From Arcanobacterium sp. (GTDB lineage Bacteria; Actinomycetota; Actinomycetes; Actinomycetales; Actinomycetaceae): a DNA stretch of 64,000 nucleotides. Under the pieces are notes generated by a model, which did no database searches, was not told where the DNA came from, and worked only from the letters and a program-made list of their open reading frames with translations. The position numbers and the translations under genes are program-made. The stretch is from positions 231,669 through 295,668 of the forward strand of contig JALFSN010000008.1 of the NCBI GenBank assembly GCA_022778805.1. The letters are read 5' to 3'. Shown here one piece after another: positions 56,516 to 64,000 of the stretch (within the stretch, counting starts at the first letter, position 1; every line of letters begins with the position of its first letter).

Positions 56516-56908
56516 ATGGCTGATATACACGTGGTTGGAGCTGCCATCAGTGACGCCGACGGCAGAATCCTATGCGCACAGCGCGGGCCAGGGCGCTCAC
56601 TCAGTGGCTATTGGGAGTTCCCAGGCGGCAAGATTGAGCCAGGCGAGACTCCGCGCGCAGCATTGCAGCGTGAAATACAAGAAGAATTGCACTGCACGAT
56701 TAACGTCGGCAGCGAGGTGTGTACCACCCACTACACGTATGACTTCGGAACCGTCGTGCTCACGGTTTTTCGTGCCACTGTAGAGAGCGGGACTCCGCAG
56801 CGCACTGAGCACACACAGCTGCGCTGGGTAGATCCGCAGCTCATGCCAGATTTACTGTGGGCACCGGCTGATGCAGATCCAGTGGCGCTACTTTCAGCGG
56901 CAGACTGA
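56516..56908 (+). CDS. MutT-like Nudix hydrolase
   Basis: 130 residues. Nudix box GGKIEPGETPRAALQREIQEEL (Gx5Ex7REUxEExGU; the last Gly is His here, a common tolerated variant) with the metal-binding glutamates. ILCAQRGPGRSLSGYWEFPGG is typical of 8-oxo-dGTP diphosphatases that sanitise the nucleotide pool. GAAGAGAAAATAAG upstream is purine-rich; the ATG is 4 bp after the antiporter stop, so the pair is cotranscribed. The Pro/Asp-rich C-terminus is family normal. Confidence 0.88.
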   Translation: MADIHVVGAAISDADGRILCAQRGPGRSLSGYWEFPGGKIEPGETPRAALQREIQEELHCTINVGSEVCTTHYTYDFGTVVLTVFRATVESGTPQRTEHTQLRWVDPQLMPDLLWAPADADPVALLSAAD

Positions 56909-57124
56909 TACCCCCGCCCACAGCTGCGAGCGCCGCCGAGGAGGAAGCTGGCGTGCTAGACATGCCGACATGCCAGACTGTCAGACATAGAGTCTGCGAA
57001 CTGAGAGCGCCCTCTTTTCTCCGCATCACGGCCGGCGCTCGGGGTGGTGTCGCCCAAGGGCAGTTTTTCCCCACCGTCGGCGCCTTATCCAGCGCTGCTT
57101 AAAAGCAATACCGCTCAGGGGCAG

Positions 57125-57157
57125 AGCCTTAGCCAACACCTCAGCCAGCCTTAGCCA
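57125..57157. repeat. Two 11-bp copies past trpA
   Basis: AGCCTTAGCCA at 57125-57135 and 57147-57157, 22 bp apart, directly after the trpA stop. Its role is unclear. The rest of 56909-57159 has no gene. Confidence 0.4.
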
Positions 57158-57159
57158 GG

Positions 57160-57951
57160 CTATTGACGGCAGCTATCGACGGCATTCACCATTTCACGCA
57201 CATACTCTCGAATTGGCACAAGTGCCTCAGCCCCATGCTCGGCAATAATCTTCACAATCGCAGAACCCACAATCACCCCATCAGCCATGCTGGCATAATG
57301 CGCCGCCTGTTCAGGGGTGTTGATGCCAAAGCCGATAGCTGCAGGGGTGCGCGTGGCATCGCGCACCCGCTCGATGATCGCTCCCACATCAGTGGTGATC
57401 GTGGAGCGCGTACCTGTCACCCCCAGTGATGAGACGATGTAGAGGTATCCCGTGCTTTCACGTGCAATCATCTGGATGCGCTCTGCGCTCGTGGGAGCGA
57501 TCAACGAGATCACGTCCACGCCGTGAGCTGCAGCTATCGGCGCTAATTCGCCGCGCTCTTCAAACGGCATATCAGGAATAATCAGGCCTGAAATCCCCGC
57601 CTGTGCGCAGCGGGCGCAAAAAGCATCATAGCCATAGACAAACACCGGATTGAGATATGTGAGAAAGACGAGCGGCACGTCTACCCGCTGCGACGCCCGC
57701 TGCACCATCTGAAAAATTTTCTCCACGCTGGCTCCGCCAGGAGCTGAAAGTGCGCGAATATTTGCCGCCTGAATCACAGGGCCTTCCGCGATCGGATCTG
57801 AGAAAGGAATACCAATCTCGATTAAGGAAGCTCCCTCTTGAGCCATAGCTACAATAAATTCTTCGGTATCACGCAACGAGGGGTCGCCCGCCGTCACAAA
57901 CGGAATAAAAGCCTTTTTATGGTCGCGGAATGCTGAAGCAATATCACTCAT
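57160..57951 (-). CDS. trpA: Tryptophan synthase alpha chain
   Basis: 263 residues from the ATG at 57951. Converts indole-3-glycerol phosphate to indole and glyceraldehyde-3-phosphate. [17 protein letters not shown] contains the catalytic Glu and Asp; GVTGTRSTI and [10 protein letters not shown] bind phosphate. The ATG overlaps the trpB stop by 8 bp, so the start fits translational coupling; the longer frame (to 58002) is not needed. Last gene of the operon. Confidence 0.95.
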   Translation of the reverse strand: MSDIASAFRDHKKAFIPFVTAGDPSLRDTEEFIVAMAQEGASLIEIGIPFSDPIAEGPVIQAANIRALSAPGGASVEKIFQMVQRASQRVDVPLVFLTYLNPVFVYGYDAFCARCAQAGISGLIIPDMPFEERGELAPIAAAHGVDVISLIAPTSAERIQMIARESTGYLYIVSSLGVTGTRSTITTDVGAIIERVRDATRTPAAIGFGINTPEQAAHYASMADGVIVGSAIVKIIAEHGAEALVPIREYVREMVNAVDSCRQ

Positions 57952-59248
57952 GAATGTCCTTTCCCCGATAGCGGGCGATAGCCGCCACATCTTTATCTCC
58001 ACGTCCCGATAGACAGCAGATAATCACTTGATCGCGCCGCATACGTGGGGCAATCTTCATCACGTGGGCTAAAGCGTGGGCACTCTCAATCGCAGCAATA
58101 ATCCCCTCGGTGCGCGCGATATACTCGAATGCTGCTACTGCCTCATCATCGGTGATCGCTACGTATTGCGCTCGCCCGCTATCGTGTAGCCATGCGTGCT
58201 CTGGCCCAATCCCTGGGTAATCTAGACCAGCGGAAATCGAGTACACCGGCGCGATTTGTCCCTCACGATTCTGGCAGAAATACGATTTCATACCGTGGAA
58301 AATTCCCTCTGTGCCCGTGGCTATGGTGGCAGCTGTTTTTCCGCTCTGCACTCCTCGCCCCGCCGCTTCGCATCCAATCAGCTGCACAGACGTATCGGGG
58401 ATAAACTCATAAAACATGCCCATGGCATTGGATCCCCCTCCCACACACGCCAGCACGGCATCGGGAAGTTTCCCCTCAGCGGCCATAATCTGTGCCCGCG
58501 CCTCCCGAGAGATCACACGCTGAAAATCTCGAACCATCATGGGAAATGGGTGCGGCCCCATCACTGAGCCCAGGACGTAGGCAGTATCGTCTACTCGGCG
58601 CGTCCATTCGCGCATACACTCATTCACGGCGTCTTTTAGCGTGGCCGTACCCGAATCGACGGGGTGTACGCGCGCCCCGAGCAGCTCCATACGATACACA
58701 TTCAGCGCCTGCCTAATCGTGTCTTCACGCCCCATAAAAATTTCACATTCGAGTCCTAAGAGAGCTGCCGCCGTCGCTGCAGCTACACCGTGCTGTCCGG
58801 CTCCAGTTTCAGCGATAATGCGAGTCTTGCCCATCTTTTTAGCCAGCAGTACCTGCCCCAGCACATTGTTGATCTTGTGGCTGCCAGTGTGGTTCAGATC
58901 TTCCCGCTTTAAGTAGACACGCGCCCCTCCTAAATCTTCGCTCATAGCGCGTGCATAGTAGAGCAACGACGGCCTACCGGCGTAATTGCGCAGTACATCC
59001 GCTAGCTCTGCCTGAAAGTGAGGATCATCTCGCAACCTCACATAAGTCTTTTCTAGCCGTACCACCTCATGCATTAAGGTCTCGGGAATGTATTGACCGC
59101 CGTAGCGACCATACCGGCCATGCCGACTGTTCTGCAGCTTCTCCCCAACTTGCTCGCTATGCACAGCTCTCTGGCTATAGCCGCTGCTATGGCTCTCACG
59201 CTCAACGCTCGCATCACATCCGGGTAATGCTTTTGTCAATTCATTCAT
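57944..59248 (-). CDS. trpB: Tryptophan synthase beta chain
   Basis: 434 residues. K125 in [14 protein letters not shown] is the PLP lysine; [13 protein letters not shown] binds phosphate and [10 protein letters not shown] the substrate carboxylate. There is an N-terminal extension of about 45 residues, rich in Ser/Gly/His/Arg, ahead of the usual [14 protein letters not shown] start. ATG at 59248 with GAGGAAG 8 nt upstream; GTG at 59251 also possible. Condenses indole with serine. Confidence 0.95.
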   Translation of the reverse strand: MNELTKALPGCDASVERESHSSGYSQRAVHSEQVGEKLQNSRHGRYGRYGGQYIPETLMHEVVRLEKTYVRLRDDPHFQAELADVLRNYAGRPSLLYYARAMSEDLGGARVYLKREDLNHTGSHKINNVLGQVLLAKKMGKTRIIAETGAGQHGVAAATAAALLGLECEIFMGREDTIRQALNVYRMELLGARVHPVDSGTATLKDAVNECMREWTRRVDDTAYVLGSVMGPHPFPMMVRDFQRVISREARAQIMAAEGKLPDAVLACVGGGSNAMGMFYEFIPDTSVQLIGCEAAGRGVQSGKTAATIATGTEGIFHGMKSYFCQNREGQIAPVYSISAGLDYPGIGPEHAWLHDSGRAQYVAITDDEAVAAFEYIARTEGIIAAIESAHALAHVMKIAPRMRRDQVIICCLSGRGDKDVAAIARYRGKDIHE

Positions 59249-59302
59249 CACGCTACTTCCTCTTTACTCTCACGTGTTGTATTTTCCTCACGCCGCACCC
59301 GT

Positions 59303-59983
59303 TCATCCCTGCACATCTTCATCTGAGCACATCCTCATCCCTGCGCATCTTCGCCGCGCATCCTCACGCCGCACTGCCGAGACAAATTTACAGATCAGGT
59401 GTGCATCTTTGGCTCCATCTTTCTCCAGAGCACTCGATGCGTCCACGGCATAAGGGTGGAGTTCAGCAATGGCAGCCGAGACTGTCGCGGCGCTTATTCC
59501 CCCCGCTAAGAAGAAATCCCGTCCCAAATCTCCCACAGCCGACCAGTCGAAACTCTGCCCTGACCCTCCGTATCTGCGCTCATCGTAGCGATCCAGCATC
59601 ACCATATCGGCTTGTGAATCGCGCGCTTGTGCCAGCACGGCTGAAGTACAATCTGCGCCAATACGAAATACTTGGATAATTTCTCCTCGGCTCAACTTCC
59701 TGCGCAGCCGTTTTATATAGTTCTCATCTTCATCTCCGTGCAGCTGAGCGACGTCGATCACGCCGTCATTAACGAGCTTGCTCACCTCAGCTACAGGAGC
59801 ATTCACGAAGACACCCACCGGAGTGATACCAGAATCGAGGCGCGCTCTGAGATGAGCTGCACGCTCGAACGTCACCTGCCGTGAACTAGGGGCAAAAACG
59901 AAACCAACAAAATCTGGCCGCGCCTTATTCACCGCAATAATATCGGCATCACGGCTCATCCCACACGTCTTGACCAGCGTCAT
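59303..59983 (-). CDS. trpF: Phosphoribosylanthranilate isomerase
   Basis: 226 residues, TIM barrel. KTCGM holds the catalytic Cys, and FAPSSRQV, VDVAQLHGDE and VMLDRYDERRYGGSGQSFDW (catalytic Asp) follow. The last 25 residues (RREDARRRCAGMRMCSDED) have no family counterpart I know and extend past the barrel. ATG overlaps the trpC stop (ATGA) and GAGGTGAG precedes it. Many actinobacteria use a bifunctional PriA instead of TrpF; here a dedicated TrpF is in the operon. Confidence 0.92.
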   Translation of the reverse strand: MTLVKTCGMSRDADIIAVNKARPDFVGFVFAPSSRQVTFERAAHLRARLDSGITPVGVFVNAPVAEVSKLVNDGVIDVAQLHGDEDENYIKRLRRKLSRGEIIQVFRIGADCTSAVLAQARDSQADMVMLDRYDERRYGGSGQSFDWSAVGDLGRDFFLAGGISAATVSAAIAELHPYAVDASSALEKDGAKDAHLICKFVSAVRREDARRRCAGMRMCSDEDVQG

Positions 59984-60771
59984 AGCCGCTCACCTCGCAG
60001 CTCCCGTAACGCCGTCACACGATGAGGAGCTCGCATGAGCGTCTCTCCAATTAAGACTCCATCCACACCGAGTGCTTCCAGTTGCTCCACATCTGCGCGA
60101 GTGTGCACACCAGACTCAGCGACAAACGCCACCTGAGGCGGCACACATTCACGCAAACGGGCAGTCGTAGAAAAATCCACAGCAAACGTGCGCAAATCAC
60201 GATTATTAACTCCCACAATCCGCGCCCCAGCATCAAGGGATCGCTGCACGTCAGCAGCGGTATGTGCTTCTACTAGTGCCTCCATGCCGAGCGTCTGCGT
60301 GAGCTGAATATAGCGCGCCAGCTGTTTGTCGCCTAGTAACGACGATATCAGCAGCACGGCGGCTGCTCCCAGCACACGTGCCTCATAAATTTGGTAACTA
60401 TCGATAATAAAATCTTTGCGCAACACCGGAAGTGGCACGCTCTGAGCCACGTCACGCAGATATTGATCTGAACCGAGAAAATAGTGCGGCTCCGTGAGGA
60501 CGGAAATGGCGGCCGCTCCTCCCTCACAGTAATCACGGGCAATATCTAGGTACGGAAAATCTGCGGCAATGAGCCCTTTGGAGGGAGACGCTTTCTTAAT
60601 TTCGCAGATGAATGCGAGATTCGGGCGTCGCAATGTCTGTTCAAATGACGGCGGGAGAGGGCGCTGTAGTTCCCATGCCAAAGCCTCCATCTGCTCGCGG
60701 GGGGTTTCTTGCAGGCGGCGGGTGAGCGTTTCACGCCGCCGAGCAGCAATACTGTCGATAATAGTCATCAT
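59980..60771 (-). CDS. trpC: Indole-3-glycerol phosphate synthase
   Basis: 263 residues, TIM barrel. FICEIKKASPSKGLI carries catalytic Lys and Glu, VLRKDFIIDSYQIYEA the second Lys, and VGVNNRDLRTFAVD and ESGVHTRADV the phosphate site. Tandem ATGs at 60771 and 60768 follow GGAGGC. Second gene of the operon, 27 bp after trpD. Confidence 0.95.
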   Translation of the reverse strand: MMTIIDSIAARRRETLTRRLQETPREQMEALAWELQRPLPPSFEQTLRRPNLAFICEIKKASPSKGLIAADFPYLDIARDYCEGGAAAISVLTEPHYFLGSDQYLRDVAQSVPLPVLRKDFIIDSYQIYEARVLGAAAVLLISSLLGDKQLARYIQLTQTLGMEALVEAHTAADVQRSLDAGARIVGVNNRDLRTFAVDFSTTARLRECVPPQVAFVAESGVHTRADVEQLEALGVDGVLIGETLMRAPHRVTALRELRGERL

Positions 60772-60798
60772 CAAGCCTCCTTCACTCGTGCTGTATCG

Positions 60799-61809
60799 TC
60801 AGTCTTGCTGCGTAGCTCGCACGAATGCTTCGAGTTGAGCCAAAGCTCGACCGCTGGCAATCGCCTCACGTGCCAGTTGAACCCCCTCAGCAATGGAATA
60901 TTCAGGGCGGGCAATGTGGATGCCAGCACCTGCATTAAAAATCACTGCATCACGTCGCGGGCCAGGCTTATTGCCCAACACGTCTAAAGCAATGCCCACG
61001 TTTTCTTCAGGTGTTCCTCCCGCAAGATCTGATTTCTCGCAGCGCTTAAAACCAAAGTCTTCCGGCGTTATCTCATAGTGGCGAAACTCTCCAGCAATCG
61101 CCTCACACACCGTCGTCGGTGCGCTGAGGGAGATTTCATCCATCTTATCTTGGCCATATACCACCATTGCGTTTTTCACACCCAGATTGACTAACACATG
61201 CGTATAAAGCTCCACCATTGGTTCGCTATAGACGCCCGATAGCTGCATCTGTGCACCAGCTGGATTGGCCAGCGGCCCTAAAATGTTAAAGAGAGTGCGG
61301 ATGCCGATCTCTTTTCGCACATTGCCCACAAACCGCATCGAGGGGTGATACCGCTGTGCAAACATAAAACAGAAATTCAGCTCTTTTAGTATCTGTGCAC
61401 TGCGCCCTGGAGCTAGCTCAATGTTGGCGCCACAAGCCTCCAGCAAATCTGCTGCGCCCGATTGGCTAGAGGCAGCGCGATTACCGTGTTTTGCCACGGG
61501 GATACCCACCGTCGAAACGACGATAGCGGCAATGGTGGAAATGTTGAATGTATTGGAACGATCTCCTCCTGTCCCCACAATCTCTAAGACGGGCATGTCG
61601 TTGAAAAAACGAGATGCGTGCTGGCGCATCACCCGAGCCGCCGCAGTGATTTCTTCAATTGTTTCGCCTTTCATGCTCAACGCCGTCAGCAGCGCCGAAG
61701 ATTGGGCGTCGGTAGCGTCCCCCTCCATAATTTCGTTCATGACTGTCGTCATGGCATTCACATCAAGATCGTTTCCTTGTACGACGGTTTCAATTGCTTC
61801 GCGAATCAT
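60799..61809 (-). CDS. trpD: Anthranilate phosphoribosyltransferase
   Basis: 336 residues. [17 protein letters not shown] binds [25 protein letters not shown] and the [14 protein letters not shown] motif are family markers. First gene of the trpDCFBA operon, with only a weak AGAAAG ribosome site. Anthranilate must come from a TrpE/TrpG elsewhere or from outside. No leader peptide with a Trp run was found in the upstream bases, so control by attenuation is not evident. Confidence 0.95.
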   Translation of the reverse strand: MIREAIETVVQGNDLDVNAMTTVMNEIMEGDATDAQSSALLTALSMKGETIEEITAAARVMRQHASRFFNDMPVLEIVGTGGDRSNTFNISTIAAIVVSTVGIPVAKHGNRAASSQSGAADLLEACGANIELAPGRSAQILKELNFCFMFAQRYHPSMRFVGNVRKEIGIRTLFNILGPLANPAGAQMQLSGVYSEPMVELYTHVLVNLGVKNAMVVYGQDKMDEISLSAPTTVCEAIAGEFRHYEITPEDFGFKRCEKSDLAGGTPEENVGIALDVLGNKPGPRRDAVIFNAGAGIHIARPEYSIAEGVQLAREAIASGRALAQLEAFVRATQQD

Positions 61810-62716
61810 CTGTTTGTCTTTCTCTGGTATACGAATATCTGATATATGAATAGTGGGCTAAAGAGAGCGTTCTCATAACGGCGATGAGGTGGTATAGGAG
61901 ATACCGAGGCAGAGTTCTCTGGCCTGCTTGCCTTTCTACCTGTGCATCGCTGCGTATTTGCGCTGGCTATGCGCCAGTCAGCCCTTTTGTCTGGCGCATT
62001 ACTATCAGTCAGTCGCTACTGGTCAATTACTGGTCAGGGGTGTGCACAGCCAGCTGCACGTTAGTACCCTGGGTTGCCTCATGTGCTGACATTGAGCACC
62101 GCAGCTGCCCATTCCATACTTCACGCCACAGTGGAGATTCGTGCCAGCTGATCCAGTTCATCAAACGAACTAATCAATCACGGCCTGTGCCAACGCTTGG
62201 CAGACGCCATCGCTCACTAAACGTATATTTTCGGATTGTGCCCAGCTGAACAGCACATAACTGCACTCTTGCGCTGTCAGCTATACGCACGCTATGAGTA
62301 CTCGTGAGATGCCGCCAAAAGCACGGGCATAGCTGGTGCATTCTTGTGGCAGGCAAAAGCATATATGAATCTGAACGAGAGTAATCGAGAGATCGCAGCA
62401 TCTGCATTATTCTTTCTAACGGGTGTACAGCGAAACCAGAATTTGTGAATACTGCCGCTGCGGCGTCACGACGTATACATACACTTATGCACGTCTGCCA
62501 ACGCCCTGCGCGTAACGCAGACAAAAAGCCACCGGCAGCACTACTTGTAGCTACGCCATCGCCCGTCGAAAAACTGCATTGCCTCTCCTCTAGATCAGCA
62601 GCTGTTGCGGATAATCTAACAAGAAGCAAAACTGTACAGGTATCAGTCTCACATAGTGGCAGCTCACGTGGGTTGTACACGAGTGGTAGCCCTGCAGGTT
62701 ATACACGAGTGGCAGT
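61810..62716. other. Long stretch without recognised genes between patatin and trpD
   Basis: About 900 bp. Open frames here (62174-62680 minus, 61884-62249 plus) give Cys/His/Ser-rich products without domain character and no ribosome site. Noted structures: GGTAT/ATACC hairpin near 61893-61907, CTGCG/CGCAG hairpin near 62507-62521, a direct repeat at 62672-62715. The trpD promoter should be in its left part. It may be a graveyard of lost genes. Confidence 0.6.
62672..62715. repeat. 18-bp imperfect direct repeat past the patatin gene
   Basis: GTTGTACACGAGTGGTAG at 62672-62689 and GTTATACACGAGTGGCAG at 62698-62715: two mismatches, period 26 bp, ending 2 bp from the patatin stop. Confidence 0.5.
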
Positions 62717-63607
62717 TCATACCTCACTGATCGCTAAAAATTCACGTAATTCGGGGAGTCGCTTTCGCATCTGCGCTGCACCACGCTCGAAATTCTCGGT
62801 CAATTTACTCTGATCGCGTTCCCAATTATTGACGAGCATATCGTCTGCATACATCACGAATGCGGCACCTGACGCCTCTAAATCTGCAATCTGCTCCCTA
62901 GTCTGATTGTAGTGCCCTGGCCGTTCTAGCAGCGCATCAGCCGCTAAAGGAAAATCGTGCATTAGCTTGCGATACACATGCTGATGCCGCATTTGCTCTT
63001 TCACATAGTTCCGCGGACGCGTGAGCATGATGACGAACTTCGTGAAGCCATCGTCGATTGCTACATCTAGTGGAATACCGCCGCTCTTACCCACTCCCCC
63101 ATCTACATAATAATCGCCCTCTAAGAGAGTTGGCGGCGTCACGATTGGCATCGAAGAGGATGCCCGACATGCCTGAATAAGTTTTTCTTTAGTATCGATG
63201 CTCTTTTCCGAAAAATACACCGTGGTGCCCAGTCGCGTGTTAAATGCTCCAATGCGAAAGCACGCAGGATTATGAGCAAGCGTAGCATCGTAGTCGAGCT
63301 CTAAAAATCCCCCAACTTCTGAAGCGTCCCCGTACAGCCACGGCATATTAAAAATTCCCGTGCCGCTTATCAAACTTTTCATTCCGCCAAATTCAGGCTG
63401 ATCGACTATTTCTACAAAATTGCGGTGAGAACGTCTCGGAAGCCGAGCAAGATAATTCACAAGATTGAGCGACCCTGCAGAAATGCCTGAGACGTAGTTG
63501 AAATAGATGTGCTCGTCCAACAAGACGTTGAGGGCACCTGCAGTGTAGCCACCGCGCATTCCTCCGCCCTCGCATATCAGTGCAGTATCGAATACATTGT
63601 TCTTCAT
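62717..63607 (-). CDS. Patatin-like phospholipase
   Basis: 296 residues. Oxyanion-hole motif EGGGMRGGYTAGAL at 13-26, nucleophile S43 in GISAGS, and D169 in YYVDGGV form the Ser-Asp dyad. The C-terminal helical part (HQHVYRKLMHDFPLAADALLERPGHYN) matches the YjjU/DUF6363-type subfamily. Likely a cytoplasmic lipid acyl hydrolase; the substrate is unknown. No signal peptide. Only a weak ribosome site precedes the ATG. Confidence 0.9.
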   Translation of the reverse strand: MKNNVFDTALICEGGGMRGGYTAGALNVLLDEHIYFNYVSGISAGSLNLVNYLARLPRRSHRNFVEIVDQPEFGGMKSLISGTGIFNMPWLYGDASEVGGFLELDYDATLAHNPACFRIGAFNTRLGTTVYFSEKSIDTKEKLIQACRASSSMPIVTPPTLLEGDYYVDGGVGKSGGIPLDVAIDDGFTKFVIMLTRPRNYVKEQMRHQHVYRKLMHDFPLAADALLERPGHYNQTREQIADLEASGAAFVMYADDMLVNNWERDQSKLTENFERGAAQMRKRLPELREFLAISEV

Positions 63608-63962
63608 CAGCCCACAGTCTATAGAGCTAGATCAGTAAAAGAAAGAGGGGATCTGGAGAGGAGCCTGGATCTTCTTGTTTTCCTTGTTGCGAGCGTGGGC
63701 TAGTGGATAAAGCAAGGGTGGCAGACACGGCTAGGATTAGTTGATGAGGCTCTGCCGTGGTTGGGCATAGCTCTAGAAGCATAAGAAAAATAGGATAGAT
63801 TACAATTTTAGGGTTAAGTAGCAGATTATGTGTCTTTATTTCGGGTTTTTCGTTGTGGCGGTGGGGAAAAGTGGGGGTTGTTAAGCTTTTTTAGCTTAGG
63901 CTTGGCACCTTAACGCTCGTGTTGTTCATTGTGTGGTATGTGGTGTTGCCACGCTTTAGGGT
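63608..63962. other. G/T-rich intergenic stretch at window end
   Basis: About 355 bp without a clear gene. From 63840 the plus strand is strongly G/T biased. TAAGCT (63882-63887) and AGCTTA (63893-63898) form a 6-bp hairpin with a U5 loop. It could be the 5' non-coding end of an insertion sequence; no terminal repeat can be confirmed. Confidence 0.4.
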
Positions 63963-64000
63963 ATGGGACGTCAAGCATCACAGATTATTTGCCCTACGTG
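63963..64000 (+). CDS. Partial frame, possible zinc-ribbon transposase N-terminus
   Basis: ATG at 63963 reads MGRQASQIICPT and then TG, cut by the window edge, so the next residue is Cys or Trp (or a stop). If Cys, the CPTC knuckle would be like the N-terminal zinc ribbons of several transposase families. Only 12 codons are visible, so this is a guess. Confidence 0.3.
   Translation, partial: MGRQASQIICPT

Noticed and set aside
61860..61910. Trp attenuator or T-box ahead of trpD
   Set aside because: No leader peptide with tandem Trp codons and no T-box core were found on the minus strand; only short hairpins.
62174..62680. 168-codon open frame on the minus strand
   Set aside because: Cys/His/Ser-rich product without domain or ribosome site, and composition unlike neighbouring genes; treated as chance.

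Overview
The window looks like a chromosome segment from a medium-GC (roughly low-50s %, by eye) actinobacterium, most likely an Actinomycetaceae-type organism (Arcanobacterium/Trueperella/Actinomyces relatives). The support is the content: UDP-galactopyranose mutase, DUF6541 membrane proteins, GT2/DUF2304 pairs, LytR-CpsA-Psr (LCP) proteins, an Rv2212-type adenylate cyclase, a 7Fe ferredoxin next to DapC, and many GTG starts. No tRNA, rRNA, CRISPR array or complete insertion sequence was seen.

Positions 207-43365 form one very large cell-envelope polysaccharide locus. It starts with a coiled-coil GH25 muramidase and glf, then has a GT2-GT2 fusion, three paralogous DUF6541 multi-membrane proteins, an acyltransferase, a three-domain GT2-DUF4422-GT8 fusion beside a GT2 paralogue, and a Wzm/Wzt-type ABC-2 exporter pair. 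A seven-gene leftward operon follows (PglK/MsbA-like ABC protein plus six glycosyltransferases, mostly overlapping stop to start). Five enzymes match the WbpA-B-E-D-I route from UDP-GlcNAc to UDP-2,3-diacetamido-2,3-dideoxy-mannuronic acid: a nucleotide-sugar 6-dehydrogenase, a 2-epimerase, and an operon of acetyltransferase, aminotransferase and 3-dehydrogenase. A polyprenyl-phosphate GT2, DUF2304 and two tandem LCP proteins close the locus. The inferred product is a galactofuranose- and diaminouronate-containing wall polymer, exported by ABC transport and ligated to peptidoglycan by LCP enzymes. Two genes in the locus are decayed: a glycosyltransferase (31438-32356) and an SGNH acyltransferase with in-frame UAG codons (34760-35989).

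Positions 43463-56908 are conserved housekeeping: adenylate cyclase, maf, gltA, dapC, fdxA, a small membrane protein, typA, a PH-domain membrane protein, lipB, lipA, a CPA1 Na+/H+ antiporter and a MutT Nudix hydrolase. Between typA and the PH protein there is a probable small gene broken by a two-base AG duplication.

Positions 57160-61809 are a leftward tryptophan operon trpD-C-F-B-A without trpE or trpG. After about 900 bp with no recognisable gene comes a patatin-like phospholipase. The last 38 bases open a reading frame with a CPT(C/W) start that may be the N-terminus of a zinc-ribbon transposase cut by the window edge. Several intergenic regions carry two-copy direct repeats of 11-20 bp.
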